64,000 nt of DNA from Terrabacter sp. 28. GTDB lineage: Bacteria > Actinomycetota > Actinomycetes > Actinomycetales > Dermatophilaceae. Positions 35,788 through 45,333 of this stretch are shown one piece after another. Position 1 is the first letter of the stretch; every line of letters begins with the position of its first letter. Under the pieces are notes generated by a model. That model did not search any database, had not been told where the DNA came from, and was given only the letters and a program-made list of their open reading frames with translations. The DNA is taken from positions 62,746 to 126,745 of the forward strand of contig JYOE01000015.1 in assembly GCA_000955875.1 (NCBI GenBank), in the 5' to 3' direction. The translations under genes were made by a program, and so were the position numbers.

Positions 35788-37041
35788 ATGACGACGAGCT
35801 TCGACCGGATGTGGGCCGACCTGGCACCGCTCGGACGGGACCGGGGCACGGGCGGCTACCGCCGCTACGCCTGGACGCGCACCGACCACGACCTGCGCGA
35901 GTGGTTCGTGGGGGAGTGCGCCGCCCGCGGGCTCGACGTCGTCGAGGACCGCGCCGGCAACCAGTGGGCCTGGTGGGGCGACCCCGACACGACCGCCGGT
36001 GTCGTCATCGGCTCGCACCTCGACTCGGTGCCCGACGGCGGCGCGTTCGACGGGCCGCTCGGCGTCGTCAGCGCCCTCGCCACCGTCGACGCGCTCCGCG
36101 AGGCCGGCATCGAGCCGGACGTGCCGCTGGGCGTCGTCAACTTCGTCGACGAGGAGGGTGCGCGCTTCGGCATCGCCTGCGCCGGGTCGCGCATCATCAC
36201 CGGCGCTCTCGACGCAGACCGCGCCCGGTCGCTGACCGACGCCGACGGCATGACCATGGCGCGGGCCTGGCAGCAGGCCGGCCGTGACCCCGCTGCGCTC
36301 GGCCGCGACGACGAGACGGTCCGCCGTATCGGCACCTTCGTCGAGCTGCACGTCGAGCAGGGCAAGGCGCTCGCCCTCGCCCCCGACGGCACCGACGACC
36401 TCGACGACCCGGCCCGCGCCGTCGCCATCGGCACCGACATCTGGCCGCACGGTCGCTGGCGGATCGACCTGCCCGGCGAGGCCAACCACGCGGGCACCAC
36501 CCGCATCGAGGACCGCCACGACGCGATGATCGGCCTGGCCGGCGTCGTGCAGGCAGCCCGGTCGTATGCCGTCGCGCAGGGGTGCGTGGCCACCGTCGGC
36601 AAGGTCGTCGTCGAGCCCGGCGGCGTCAACGCCATCCCGAGCCACGTCACCGCGTGGCTCGACGCCCGCGGCCGGGACGAGGACGCGGTGCGCGCCACGG
36701 TCGACGCCGTGACGGCAGAGGCGGGCACCCACGGCGCCACGACCACCCTCGAGTCGTGGACCCCCACCACGACGTTCGACACCGACCTCGTCAGCCGGCT
36801 CCGCGGCATACTGCCGCAGGCCCCGCTGCTCGGCACCGGCGCCGGGCACGACGCCGGCGTGCTCGCCACGCACGGCGTGCCGAGCGCGATGCTCTTCGTG
36901 CGCAACCCCACAGGAATCTCACACTCACCCGCCGAGTCGGCGGAGGCCGCGGACTGCCACCATGGGGTCACGGCGCTCACCGCCGTCGTGACCGAGCTGT
37001 GCTCCCGGAAGGACATCGACCCCATGGGCAGTGCCCGATGA
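35788..37041 (+). CDS. M20 amidohydrolase (allantoate amidohydrolase-like), likely hut pathway enzyme
   Basis: The 417-residue protein is an M20/carbamoylase-type dinuclear hydrolase: VIGSHLDSVPDGGAFDGPLG, NFVDEEGARFG, FVELHVEQGKAL, and AGHDAGVLATHGVPSAMLFV. Its stop overlaps hutF by four bases (ATGA), and hutF overlaps hutI, so the three are co-translated. Deimination by HutF makes N-formyl-glutamate, yet no hutG is in the window; this hydrolase is the natural candidate for that last amide cleavage. An allantoate or N-carbamoyl amino acid substrate is the alternative. Confidence 0.8.
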   Translation: MTTSFDRMWADLAPLGRDRGTGGYRRYAWTRTDHDLREWFVGECAARGLDVVEDRAGNQWAWWGDPDTTAGVVIGSHLDSVPDGGAFDGPLGVVSALATVDALREAGIEPDVPLGVVNFVDEEGARFGIACAGSRIITGALDADRARSLTDADGMTMARAWQQAGRDPAALGRDDETVRRIGTFVELHVEQGKALALAPDGTDDLDDPARAVAIGTDIWPHGRWRIDLPGEANHAGTTRIEDRHDAMIGLAGVVQAARSYAVAQGCVATVGKVVVEPGGVNAIPSHVTAWLDARGRDEDAVRATVDAVTAEAGTHGATTTLESWTPTTTFDTDLVSRLRGILPQAPLLGTGAGHDAGVLATHGVPSAMLFVRNPTGISHSPAESAEAADCHHGVTALTAVVTELCSRKDIDPMGSAR

Positions 37042-38372
37042 CCGCGTTCTGGTGCGAGAGCGCGTGGCTCACAGGTGGCTTCGCCCGGCGCGTGCGACTC
37101 GTGACGCAGGACGGCCTCATCAAGGACGTCCTCGTCGACGCCGACCCGCAGCCCGACGACGTGCGGCTGCCCGGCGTGACCCTGCCCGGCATGGCCAACG
37201 CCCACAGCCACGCCTTCCACCGCGCGCTGCGCGGCCGCGTCAACGGCGGCGGCGGCAACTTCTGGAGCTGGCGCGAGCAGATGTATGCCGCCGCGGAGCA
37301 GCTCAACCCCGACACGTACTTCGCGCTCGCGCGGGCCGTGTTCGCCGAGATGGTGCAGGCCGGCATCACCGTCGTGGGGGAGTTCCACTACGTGCACCAC
37401 CGGCCCGGCGGCCACCCCTACGGCGACCCGAACGCCATGGGTCTCGCCGTGCGGCAGGCGGCCGACGAGGCCGGCATCCGGCTCACGCTGCTCGACACCT
37501 GCTACCTCGAGGGCGGCCTCAACGGCGGCGGCCACGTCGAGCTGCACCCCGGGCAGCGCCGGTTCAGCGACGGCACCGTCGACGCGTGGGCCGCCCGCAT
37601 GTCGGAGCGCCGCCCCGAGACCGACCGCGTGCGGCTCGGCGCGGCGATCCACTCGGTGCGGGCCGTGCGACGCGAGGACCTGCCGCGCGTCGTCGAGGCC
37701 GCCGGCGACCTGCCCCTGCACGTGCACCTGTCGGAGCAGCACGGCGAGAACCTCGCCTGCCAGATGTTCTACGGCGCGAGCCCCACGCAGCTGCTCGACG
37801 AGGCGGGCGCGCTCGGGGCGCACTCGACCGCGGTCCACGCGACGCACCTCGAGGACCGCGACATCGGCCTGCTCGGCGGCACCGGCACCGGTGCGTGCTT
37901 CTGCCCGACGACCGAGCGTGACCTCGCCGACGGCATCGGACCCGCACGGGCCCTGCACGACGCCGGCAGCCCCCTGTCCCTCGGCTCCGACCAGCACGTC
38001 ATCATCGACCCCTTCGAGGAGCTGCGGGGCCTCGAGATGCACGAGCGCCTCATCACCAACGAGCGCGACCGCTTCTCGGCCAACGACCTGCTGCTCGCGG
38101 CCTCGTTCAACGGCTACCGGTCCCTCGGCTGGTCCGACGGCGGCCACCTGAGCAAGGGCGCGCTCGCCGACTTCGTCACGGTGCGCACCGACACGGTCAA
38201 CACGGCCGGCGCCGCCCACGACCAGATCATCTACGCCTGCGTCGCCTCCGACGTCTCGACCGTCGTCGTCGGCGGCGACGTCGTCGTCAGCGACGGGCGC
38301 CACCGCATGGGCGACGTCGGCCGGATGCTCGTCGGCGCCATCGACCGCGTCACCGGAGGGGTGCCGGTGTGA
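37038..38372 (+). CDS. hutF: Formimidoylglutamate deiminase
   Basis: The 444-residue amidohydrolase-superfamily enzyme has the first metal pair in NAHSHAFH (about residues 54-61) and [31 protein letters not shown] supplies the last Asp. It converts N-formimidoyl-glutamate to N-formyl-glutamate and ammonia, defining the five-step hut route. ATG 37038 overlaps the previous stop; the gene itself overlaps hutI (GTGTGA). Confidence 0.93.
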   Translation: MTAFWCESAWLTGGFARRVRLVTQDGLIKDVLVDADPQPDDVRLPGVTLPGMANAHSHAFHRALRGRVNGGGGNFWSWREQMYAAAEQLNPDTYFALARAVFAEMVQAGITVVGEFHYVHHRPGGHPYGDPNAMGLAVRQAADEAGIRLTLLDTCYLEGGLNGGGHVELHPGQRRFSDGTVDAWAARMSERRPETDRVRLGAAIHSVRAVRREDLPRVVEAAGDLPLHVHLSEQHGENLACQMFYGASPTQLLDEAGALGAHSTAVHATHLEDRDIGLLGGTGTGACFCPTTERDLADGIGPARALHDAGSPLSLGSDQHVIIDPFEELRGLEMHERLITNERDRFSANDLLLAASFNGYRSLGWSDGGHLSKGALADFVTVRTDTVNTAGAAHDQIIYACVASDVSTVVVGGDVVVSDGRHRMGDVGRMLVGAIDRVTGGVPV

Positions 38373-39571
38373 GCCTGCTCCTCACGGGCATCGCGGAGCT
38401 GACGACGAACGACCCGGCCCGGGGTGACGGCCACGCCGCCCCCGCAGATCGTGGTGACGCGCTGCTCGGCATCGTCCGCGACGCCGCCGTCGTCGTCGCC
38501 GGCGGCGAGATCGCCTGGGTCGGCCCGGCGTCCGAGGCACCCGACGCCGACGAGCGGCGCGACCTCGGGGGCCGCGCCGTCATCCCTGGCTTCGTCGACT
38601 CCCACACCCACCTCGTCTTCGCCGGCGACCGCTCTGCCGAGTTCGCCGCCCGGATGACCGGGACCCCCTACGACGGCGGCGGCATCGCGGTGTCCGTCGC
38701 GGCGACGCGCGCCGCGAGCGACGGCGAGCTGCGTGCCCTCGTGGCGGGCCGTGTCGCCGAGATGCGCGCCCAGGGCACCACCACCGTCGAGATCAAGAGC
38801 GGCTACGGCCTCACGCTCGACGACGAGCTGCGCTCGCTGCGCATCGCCCGCGAGGTGACCCCGCACACGACCTTCCTCGGCGCGCACGTCGTGCCACGCG
38901 AGTACGCGACGGACCGCGCGGCATACGTCGACCTCGTGACCGGCCCGATGCTCGACGCGGTCACCGCCGACGGGCCCACGAGCCTCGCGACCAGCATCGA
39001 CGTCTTCTGCGAGCCGCGCTCGGCGCACGCCTTCGACGGCGACGAGTCGCGCACCGTCCTCGAGGCGGGCCGCGCGGCGGGCTTGGCACTCCGCGTCCAC
39101 GGCAACCAGCTCGGGCACGGCCCCGGCGTGCGGCTCGCGTGCGAGCTGGGGGCCCGCAGCGTCGACCACTGCACCTACCTCGACGACAGCGACGTCGAGG
39201 CGCTCGCCGCCGCGCGCGGCACCACGGTGGCCACGCTGCTGCCTGGCGTGGAGTTCTCGACCCGCTCTCCCTACCCCGACGCCCGGCGCCTCATCGACGC
39301 CGGCGTCGACGTCGCGCTGGCCTCGGACTGCAACCCGGGCACGTGCTACTCGTCGTCGATCCCGTTCGCCATCGCCCTCGCCGTGCGCGAGATGGGGATG
39401 ACACCGGCCGAGGCGCTGCACGCGGCCACCGCCGTCTCGGCCCGCTCGCTCGGCCTCGACCGGCGGGTCGCACCGGGGCAGCCGGCAGAACTCGCCGTCC
39501 TCGACGCACCGAGCCACCTGCACCTCGCCTACCGCGCCGGGGTGCCGATCGTCAGGGCGCTCGACCTCTAG
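38369..39571 (+). CDS. hutI: Imidazolonepropionase
   Basis: The 400-residue metal-dependent enzyme hydrolyses imidazolone propionate to formimidoyl-glutamate. [14 protein letters not shown] (about residues 74-87), [15 protein letters not shown], and [20 protein letters not shown] are diagnostic. The GTG start is coupled to hutF by overlap. The last four bases overlap the convergent DUF1918 gene. Confidence 0.95.
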   Translation: MSLLLTGIAELTTNDPARGDGHAAPADRGDALLGIVRDAAVVVAGGEIAWVGPASEAPDADERRDLGGRAVIPGFVDSHTHLVFAGDRSAEFAARMTGTPYDGGGIAVSVAATRAASDGELRALVAGRVAEMRAQGTTTVEIKSGYGLTLDDELRSLRIAREVTPHTTFLGAHVVPREYATDRAAYVDLVTGPMLDAVTADGPTSLATSIDVFCEPRSAHAFDGDESRTVLEAGRAAGLALRVHGNQLGHGPGVRLACELGARSVDHCTYLDDSDVEALAAARGTTVATLLPGVEFSTRSPYPDARRLIDAGVDVALASDCNPGTCYSSSIPFAIALAVREMGMTPAEALHAATAVSARSLGLDRRVAPGQPAELAVLDAPSHLHLAYRAGVPIVRALDL

Positions 39572-39777
39572 GAGCCGGCTGCGTCCTCTGCGGGGTGCTC
39601 GCACTTGAGCACCGAGCCCGGACCGGGGTGGATGATCCCGGTGTGGCCGTCGGACCACTCGACGACGTACGGCGGCCCGCCGCCCTCGCCCTTCACCTCG
39701 CGGATCGTGCCCTCGCGCGTGCCTTGACCGACGTGCTCCGCGGCCATCGTGATGCGGTCACCGACCCGTGCCTCCAT
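39568..39777 (-). CDS. DUF1918 domain protein
   Basis: The 69-residue protein is a stand-alone DUF1918 domain: [17 protein letters not shown], then [20 protein letters not shown], which is close to the N-terminal half of the longer protein at 43329-43871. Small, probably SH3-barrel-like; function unknown. The rightward hutI stop lies within its own stop region. Confidence 0.85.
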   Translation of the reverse strand: MEARVGDRITMAAEHVGQGTREGTIREVKGEGGGPPYVVEWSDGHTGIIHPGPGSVLKCEHPAEDAAGS

Positions 39778-39853
39778 GGCACACCTCCTGAAGGGCTGCA
39801 CTCCAAGGACTCCACCCCAAGCACACCACGTCGCGGCTCTGGCCGAAAGACCT

Positions 39854-41281
39854 TCAGTCGAGCAGCACCCGCTCGCCGTAGCGGGGCACCGAGACGGGGC
39901 AGTCGAACCGGTCGCGTATGCCGTCCGCCAGCGCCCGCGCCGCCCCGGGCTCACCGTGGACGACGTGGACCGCCTCCGGCGGCCGCGGCATCTCGCCCAG
40001 CCAGGCGAGCAGCTCGTCGGCGTCGGCGTGCACCGAGAAGTCGTCGAGCGTGACGACCTCGGCGCGCACCGGCACGTACCGTCCGGCGATCTTGACCTCG
40101 CGCGCCCCCTCCTGCAGGTCGCGGCCGCGGGTCCCGATCGCCTGGTAGCCCGTCAGGAGCACGGTGTTGCGGGCCTGCGGCAGCAGGTACCGGAGGTGGT
40201 GCACGACGCGGCCACCGCTCGCCATCCCCGACGCCGAGACGATGACGCACGGGCTGCCGGGGTTGTTGAGGCGCATCGACTCCTCGGCCGTGTGGGCCGT
40301 GCGCAGGCCCGACAGCCGCCGTAGCCGGTCGAGGGCCTCGGGGCGCACCTCGCCCGCATGCTGGGGGTCGCGGTAGATCTCCAGCGCGGCGAGGGCCATC
40401 GGGCTGTCGACCCACACCGGCACGTCGGGCACGGCGCCGCTCTCGACGAGGTCGGCGAGGGCGAGCAGCACGATCTCGGTGCGGTCGACGGCGAAGGCCG
40501 GGATGACGACGCTGCCGCCCCGGCGGATCGTGCGCCGGATCGCGTCCGCCATGACGTGGTGCTCCGGGTCGACCTCGGGGTGGGCGCGGTCACCGTAGGT
40601 CGACTCGACGACGACGGTGTGCGCGGCCGGTGGCCGGGCCCGGGGGAAGAGCACCGGGTGGTCGTTGCGGCCGAGGTCGCCGCTGAAGAGCACGCTCGCG
40701 CCGTCCTTCTCGACGAGGACGCTCGACGACCCGAGGATGTGCCCGGCGCGCACGAAGGTCACCGTCGCCCCGGCGGCCTCCACCGAGCCGGTCTCGCCCA
40801 CCGGCCGCAGCGCCGCCACCGCCCGCTCGGCGTCGGCGACGGTGTAGAGCGGCAGGGGAGGGTCGTGCTTCGACCAGCCGCCGCGCCGGGCACCCTCCGC
40901 CTCCTCCTCCTGCAGGTGGGCGCTGTCGCGCAGGATCACACCGGCGAGGGCCGCGGTGCCCGACGTCGTGTGCGCCGGGCCCGCGAAGCCGCCGCGCACG
41001 AGGGCCGGCAGGTAGCCGCAGTGGTCGAGGTGGGCGTGCGTCAGGGCGACGGCGTCGACGGTCGCCGGGTCGACCGGCGGAGCCTCCCAGTTGAGGGCAC
41101 GCCACCGGCGTTCGCCCTGGTAGAGGCCGCAGTCGACCATGAGCCGGCCGCCTCCGCCCTCGACGAGGAACTTGCTGCCGGTCACGGTCCCCGCCGCACC
41201 GAGGAAGGTCAGCGCCGGTGCGGCCGGCCGCCTGCCCTTCCCCGGGGAGTGGTGCCGCGTGGGCTGCTGGGAACGTGCCAT
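39854..41281 (-). CDS. Beta-CASP MBL-fold RNA-processing exonuclease-like protein
   Basis: The 475-residue protein has the MBL motif HAHLDHCGYLP (about residues 81-91) and LFSGDLGRND, followed by the beta-CASP blocks: STYGDRAHP, IPAFAVDRTEIVLLAL, the ASGMASGGRVVHHL motif and DFSVHADADELLAWL. It groups with YSH1/CPSF73-type and metallo-RNase proteins, so an RNA substrate is likely. ATG 41281. The divergent histidine kinase begins 158 bases to the right. Confidence 0.88.
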   Translation of the reverse strand: MARSQQPTRHHSPGKGRRPAAPALTFLGAAGTVTGSKFLVEGGGGRLMVDCGLYQGERRWRALNWEAPPVDPATVDAVALTHAHLDHCGYLPALVRGGFAGPAHTTSGTAALAGVILRDSAHLQEEEAEGARRGGWSKHDPPLPLYTVADAERAVAALRPVGETGSVEAAGATVTFVRAGHILGSSSVLVEKDGASVLFSGDLGRNDHPVLFPRARPPAAHTVVVESTYGDRAHPEVDPEHHVMADAIRRTIRRGGSVVIPAFAVDRTEIVLLALADLVESGAVPDVPVWVDSPMALAALEIYRDPQHAGEVRPEALDRLRRLSGLRTAHTAEESMRLNNPGSPCVIVSASGMASGGRVVHHLRYLLPQARNTVLLTGYQAIGTRGRDLQEGAREVKIAGRYVPVRAEVVTLDDFSVHADADELLAWLGEMPRPPEAVHVVHGEPGAARALADGIRDRFDCPVSVPRYGERVLLD

Positions 41282-41439
41282 GGCCCCTCCTGACCTCTTC
41301 CCGACACCTCCATCGTCCTCCCGGGCGCGTCCCGGTGACCGGGCCTCGCGGCGTGATGATGCAGACAGGTGCGGTCCGCCGCCGATGGGTGCGACCAGGG
41401 TCTGACGACGGGCCGGCGCCGCCCTCGTAGGCTCTGGGC

Positions 41440-42624
41440 GTGACCGAGGGCAACGTCTACGACTGGCTGCAGCGCCGGCCGTTGCTGCTCGACGTGCCGC
41501 TCGCGGGCGTGCTCGCCCTGCTCGGCCTCGTCGTGCTCGGCGAGGGACAGGGCATCGGGTGGGCCGTCGTCGGGGTCGCGAACCTCGCGCTGGTCTGGCG
41601 GCGCAGCCGCCCGGCGCTCGCCTTCGCCCTCGTGAGCATCGCGCTGGCGGTGCGCGTCATCCCGACGAGCAACCTGCTGCCGGGCGACCTCGCCTTCCTC
41701 GTCGCGCTCTACTCGCTCGCCGCCTACGACCGGCGCCGCGGTGTCCGCGTCGCCGGCCTGGGGGTGGCCGCGCTGGGTTCGGTCATCGCCGGTCTGCGGT
41801 TCACCGCCGTCAGCGGACGGGCCCCCGGCTGGGGCGAGTTCGTCTTCACGGCCCTCGCGTGCGCTGCCGCGTCGCTCGCCGCCTGGGCGCTCGGCGACCT
41901 CAAGCGGGCCCGGCTCCAGCGCCTCTCCGACCTGCAGGACCGTGCCGAGCGCATCGAGCGCGAGCGAGAGCAGGAGCTGCGCCTCGCCGCCAAGGACGAG
42001 CGCGCCGCCATCGCCCGCGAGATGCACGACGTCGTCGCGCACGCCCTGTCGGTCATCGTCGTGCAGGCCGACGGGGCGGCGTATGCCGCCGAGCGCAGTC
42101 CCGAGGGCGCGCTCGCGCGGTCGGTGGGCGCGCTCGAGACCATCGGCTCGACGGCCCGCGACGCCCTCACCGAGACCCGGCGCCTCGTCGGTGTGCTGCG
42201 CGACCCCGAGTCCGGCGCCGAGCTCGCGCCGACCGGGGGCATCGACCAGCTCGACGACCTCGTGGCGCGCGTGCGCGGCGCCGGCGTGCCGGTGACGCTG
42301 ACCGTGCGGGGCGGCGACCGCACCCGGTCCGTGGGACTCGACCTGGCGGCCTACCGGGTCGTGCAGGAGGCCCTGACCAACGTCATCAAGCACGCCGGAC
42401 CCGGCGCCAGCGCGGTTGTCGACGTGGACCAGACGCCCGAACGGCTCCGCATCTGCGTCACGGACGACGGGCGCGGCGCCGGCAGCGCCGACGACGGCCG
42501 CGGCCACGGACTGCCCGGCATGCGCGAACGCGTGGCCGTGCACGGGGGCACGCTGACGGCCGGGCCTGGGCCGCACGGCGGGTTCGAGGTGCTGGCGACC
42601 ATGCCGACGAAGGAGCAGCGGTGA
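41440..42624 (+). CDS. NarL-type sensor histidine kinase
   Basis: The 394-residue protein has four to six membrane helices in the first about 150 residues, a short coiled linker (RAERIEREREQELRLAAKDE) and a HisKA_3 dimerisation box with phospho-acceptor His-196 in REMHDVVAHALSVIVVQA. A HATPase_c domain follows (VVQEALTNVIKHA, DDGRGAG, GHGLPGMRERV). It lacks a large extracytoplasmic sensor, so the signal is probably read within or at the membrane. GTG 41440 is the start. Its stop overlaps the response-regulator gene by four bases. Confidence 0.9.
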   Translation: MTEGNVYDWLQRRPLLLDVPLAGVLALLGLVVLGEGQGIGWAVVGVANLALVWRRSRPALAFALVSIALAVRVIPTSNLLPGDLAFLVALYSLAAYDRRRGVRVAGLGVAALGSVIAGLRFTAVSGRAPGWGEFVFTALACAAASLAAWALGDLKRARLQRLSDLQDRAERIEREREQELRLAAKDERAAIAREMHDVVAHALSVIVVQADGAAYAAERSPEGALARSVGALETIGSTARDALTETRRLVGVLRDPESGAELAPTGGIDQLDDLVARVRGAGVPVTLTVRGGDRTRSVGLDLAAYRVVQEALTNVIKHAGPGASAVVDVDQTPERLRICVTDDGRGAGSADDGRGHGLPGMRERVAVHGGTLTAGPGPHGGFEVLATMPTKEQR

Positions 42625-43298
42625 CGAACGCGGTGACGAGGGTGATGCTCGTCGACGACCAGGCCCTGGTGCGGGCCGGCTTCCGGATGGTGCTCGACGC
42701 CGAACCCGACATCGACGTCGTCGCCGAGTGCGCCGACGGGCAGGCCGCGCTCGACGCGCTGCCGGGGCGCGACGTCGACGTCGTGCTCATGGACATCCGG
42801 ATGCCGCGGCTCGACGGCATCGAGGCGACGCGCCGCATCGTGGCCCGCGGCGAGACGCCGAAGGTGCTCGTGCTGACGACGTTCGACCTCGACGAGTACG
42901 TCTACGCGGCCCTGCGTGCCGGGGCGGCGGGCTTCCTGCTCAAGGACGCCGGTCCGGCCGAGCTGCTCGCCGCGATCAGGGCCGTGCACACCGGCGACGC
43001 GGTCGTGGCGCCCGGACCGACCCGGCGGCTCCTCGACCGCTTCCTCCCGGTGCTCGAGGCGCCGGCCGGCCCGACGGGCGTCGAGCGGCTCGACGTGCTC
43101 ACCGAGCGCGAGCGCGAGGTGCTCGAGGCCGTCGGCAGGGGCCTGAACAACTCCGAGATCGCTGCGGCCTTCTTCGTCGCCGAGGCCACCGTCAAGACGC
43201 ACATCGGACGCATCCTCGCCAAGCTGGGACTGCGCGACCGCGTGCAGATGGTCGTGCTCGCGTACGAGACGGGGCTGGTGCGCGTCGGCGACGCCTGA
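42621..43298 (+). CDS. NarL/LuxR-family response regulator
   Basis: The 225-residue protein has a receiver domain with the acidic pocket in MLVDDQ and phospho-acceptor Asp-58 in LMDIRMPRLDG, then a C-terminal LuxR helix-turn-helix (LTEREREVLEAVGRGLNNSE, VAEATVKTHIGRILAKLGL). It is translationally coupled to the kinase. Target genes are not evident; the adjacent DUF1918/DUF1876 and beta-CASP genes are candidates by position only. Confidence 0.93.
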   Translation: MTNAVTRVMLVDDQALVRAGFRMVLDAEPDIDVVAECADGQAALDALPGRDVDVVLMDIRMPRLDGIEATRRIVARGETPKVLVLTTFDLDEYVYAALRAGAAGFLLKDAGPAELLAAIRAVHTGDAVVAPGPTRRLLDRFLPVLEAPAGPTGVERLDVLTEREREVLEAVGRGLNNSEIAAAFFVAEATVKTHIGRILAKLGLRDRVQMVVLAYETGLVRVGDA

Positions 43299-43328
43299 CG
43301 GGGTCGGCCGCCGCGGCACCGGGCCCGG

Positions 43329-43871
43329 TCACGTCGCCCGCACGTGCGCCTCCTCGCCGGTGCGTCGCTCGATGTCCTTCTCGGCCTGCGCCACCAGCTG
43401 GTCCGCGAGGTGACGCAGCGCCCGCGCGACGGCGACCTCGTCACCGATCTCGCGCGACGCCGTGTCGTCGGCCGACCGGTGGCTCGTGCCGCTGGCCCGG
43501 AGTCGGTCGGGCGAGTCCGCCACCAGCACCACGGTCGCGCTCGTGTCGTCGCCCGACTCCAGCAGCGAGACCCGCACCTGCCACTCGCGCAGGTGCGCGG
43601 AGTGCGGCTGCGGTCGGTCGGCGTGCGAGCCGGCGGCGTGCGTTTCGGCGGAGGAGGCGCTGCCGGTGGCGGCGTCCGCGTCGTCGACGGCCCCGATGCG
43701 CAGGACGGCGCCCGGGCCCGGATAGATCAGGCCGGTGCGCCCGTCGCCCCAGCGCACGAGGTAGGGCGGCCCGCCCTCCGGCCCGCGGACCTCGAGCACC
43801 TCGCCGTCCCGCGTGGGCTCGTCGACGTGCTCCGCGGCCAGGATGATGCGGTCTCCGACATGCGCTCTCAC
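43329..43871 (-). CDS. DUF1918-DUF1876 fusion protein
   Basis: The 180-residue protein joins a DUF1918 domain (VGDRIILAAEHVDEPT, PPYLVRWGDGRTGLIYPGPG) to a DUF1876 domain (HLREWQVRVSLLE, then EIGDEVAVARALRHLADQLV) through a 40-residue linker. DUF1876 proteins include hypoxia/stress-induced mycobacterial proteins. GTG 43871 aligns with the DUF1918 start and has GAGGAGG upstream. A DosR-like palindrome lies 58-71 bases before the start. Cytoplasmic; function unknown. Confidence 0.8.
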   Translation of the reverse strand: MRAHVGDRIILAAEHVDEPTRDGEVLEVRGPEGGPPYLVRWGDGRTGLIYPGPGAVLRIGAVDDADAATGSASSAETHAAGSHADRPQPHSAHLREWQVRVSLLESGDDTSATVVLVADSPDRLRASGTSHRSADDTASREIGDEVAVARALRHLADQLVAQAEKDIERRTGEEAHVRAT

Positions 43872-43928
43872 GGTGTCCTCCTCGTCGTCGTGACATCAAG
43901 GAGAGCACCGTCGGTCCGGCGGAGCGTA

Positions 43929-43942
43929 GGGACCGTGGTCCT
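43929..43942. promoter_or_regulatory. DosR/DevR-like palindrome
   Basis: GGGAC-CGTG-GTCCT matches the core of the DosR box (GGGAC-N4-GTCCC) with one mismatch and correct spacing, upstream of a gene with a DUF1876 domain, a domain known among DosR-regulated mycobacterial proteins. No dosR-type gene is identified in the window; the adjacent NarL-type system is of the same superfamily. Confidence 0.4.
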
Positions 43943-43986
43943 GCAGGTACTGGTCGGTGGACCCTTGCGCCGACGCCCGGCGCGGG

Positions 43987-44454
43987 CTACCGCTTGCCCG
44001 TGGCCTTGTCGATGGCCTTCTGGGTCGCCTTCTCGGCCTTGGCCTTCGCCTTGGCGAGCTTCTTCGCGGCCTTCTTGTCGGCGGGCTTCACCTGGTCGTC
44101 CTCGAGGGCCTTGGGCAGGTGACCCGTGGAGCGGCGGTAGTAGGTCGCGGCCCCGCGCTCGGCGGCGACCCGGGCGGCCGAGACCGCCATCGACGAGATG
44201 GCCGTGAAGAGGATGACGTCGCGGGTGCGCTCGCGCTCGTAGTCACCCTTGACGGGCACGTTGCGGCCGGTGGCGAGCTTCCAGCCCTTCTGGGCGGCGT
44301 CGGTCGCGAGCTTCGTCGCGATGAGCGTCGTGCCGACGCTGAGGACCTTCCACACCGGGCCGCCCACGGGCGTGCGCGGAGCCGCGGCGGCCTTGGCCTT
44401 CTCCTTCGTGCGGGAGAGCTGCTTGGCGGCCTTCTTCGAGTCCTTGGAAGCCAT
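43987..44454 (-). CDS. DUF4235 membrane protein
   Basis: The 155-residue protein has a lysine/alanine-rich N-terminus, the DUF4235 core with two hydrophobic segments (VWKVLSVGTTLIATKLATDA, then RDVILFTAISSMAVSAARVA), and a Lys/Ala-rich C-terminal tail (KKLAKAKAKAEKATQKAIDK) likely to bind nucleic acid or acidic lipid. ATG 44454. Role unknown. It is the last leftward gene before the TPP riboswitch. Confidence 0.8.
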   Translation of the reverse strand: MASKDSKKAAKQLSRTKEKAKAAAAPRTPVGGPVWKVLSVGTTLIATKLATDAAQKGWKLATGRNVPVKGDYERERTRDVILFTAISSMAVSAARVAAERGAATYYRRSTGHLPKALEDDQVKPADKKAAKKLAKAKAKAEKATQKAIDKATGKR

Positions 44455-44523
44455 GGCGTGACTGTACCCATGGCGGCCGGAGTAGAGTCACCACCACAAC
44501 TGAAGAGCACCACCACCCATCAC

Positions 44524-44621
44524 GACAGGGGAGCGCGAGACGCGCTGAGAGTGCGGCAGCCCAGACGGCCGAGCCGCAGACCCTCGAACCTGCTCCGGTT
44601 AGCACCGGCGAAGGAAGTCGG
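44524..44621 (+). ncRNA. TPP riboswitch (THI element)
   Basis: The conserved blocks are all present and in order: ACAGGGGAGC, GCTGAGAGTGCGG, CAGACCCTCGAACCTG, CCGGTTAGCACCGG and CGAAGGAAGTC. It binds thiamin pyrophosphate and represses the downstream genes. Downstream, CACGCC and GGCGTG at 44646-44661 form a hairpin, and CTCCC (44676-44680) could pair with the Shine-Dalgarno GGGAG (44707-44711) of the next gene, suggesting translational control. Confidence 0.93.
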
Positions 44622-44718
44622 TATTTCTCAGGTCACCTGACGGCCCACGCCTTGCGGCGTGCCCGTCGCGGTGCCCTCCCCCAGGTATCCACCCCTACTG
44701 GAACCCGGGAGTCCCATC

Positions 44719-45333
44719 ATGACCAGCACCATCACCGCCAGCGGGCCGCTGACCCGCTGGCGCACCATCGACCTGCTCACCTGCGCCTTCCTCGGTGTCG
44801 CCTTCGGCGTCGCGTACTGGGCGTGGGGCCTGGTCTACGCAGCACCGTCGGCCGCGGTGTCGGCGGGCTTCCCGCCCCTCGCCGCCCTCTTCAGCTGGCC
44901 GTGGCTCGTCGCCGGCATCGTCGGCATGCTCATCATCCGCCGCCCCGGCGCTGCGGTCTTCACCGAGCTGCTCGCCGCCGTCGTCTCGGCGCTCATCGGG
45001 ACCCAGTGGGGCCTGACGACGCTCGTGTCGGGCCTGGTGCAGGGCCTCGGGGTCGAGCTCGGCTTCGCCGCCTTCGGGTATGCCGTCTACCGCTGGGCAC
45101 CGCTGCTGCTCGGCGGCTTCCTCGGCGGTGCGTTCGAGGCCGTCTACGAGTGGTACTCCTACTGGACCGACTGGGGCTGGGACTACAAGGTCGCCTACCT
45201 GCTCCTCCTCGGCGCCTCCGTCGCGGTGCTCGGTTCGCTCCTCTCCGTCGCACTGACCCGCGGGCTCGCCTCGGTCGGTGCGCTCAACCCGTTCCCACCG
45301 GGCCAAGAGGTCCGCGAGCAGCGTGCCGTCTGA
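44719..45333 (+). CDS. Thiamin-precursor ECF transporter S component (YkoE-like)
   Basis: The 204-residue membrane protein has about five to six helices with the YkoE hallmarks: RTIDLLTCAFLGVAFGVAYW at the start, FTELLAAVVSALIGTQWG, and GFLGGAFEAVYEWYSYWTDW. YkoE binds the hydroxymethylpyrimidine or thiamin moiety. GGGAG lies eight bases before ATG 44719. It is controlled by the TPP riboswitch and overlaps the energising subunit by 11 bases. Confidence 0.92.
   Translation: MTSTITASGPLTRWRTIDLLTCAFLGVAFGVAYWAWGLVYAAPSAAVSAGFPPLAALFSWPWLVAGIVGMLIIRRPGAAVFTELLAAVVSALIGTQWGLTTLVSGLVQGLGVELGFAAFGYAVYRWAPLLLGGFLGGAFEAVYEWYSYWTDWGWDYKVAYLLLLGASVAVLGSLLSVALTRGLASVGALNPFPPGQEVREQRAV

Noticed and set aside
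33368..38303. Open frames of over 800 codons opposite or out of frame with the hut genes
   Set aside because: They overlap well-recognised hutU, M20 and hutF sequences and have Arg/Pro-rich low-complexity translations typical of shadow frames.
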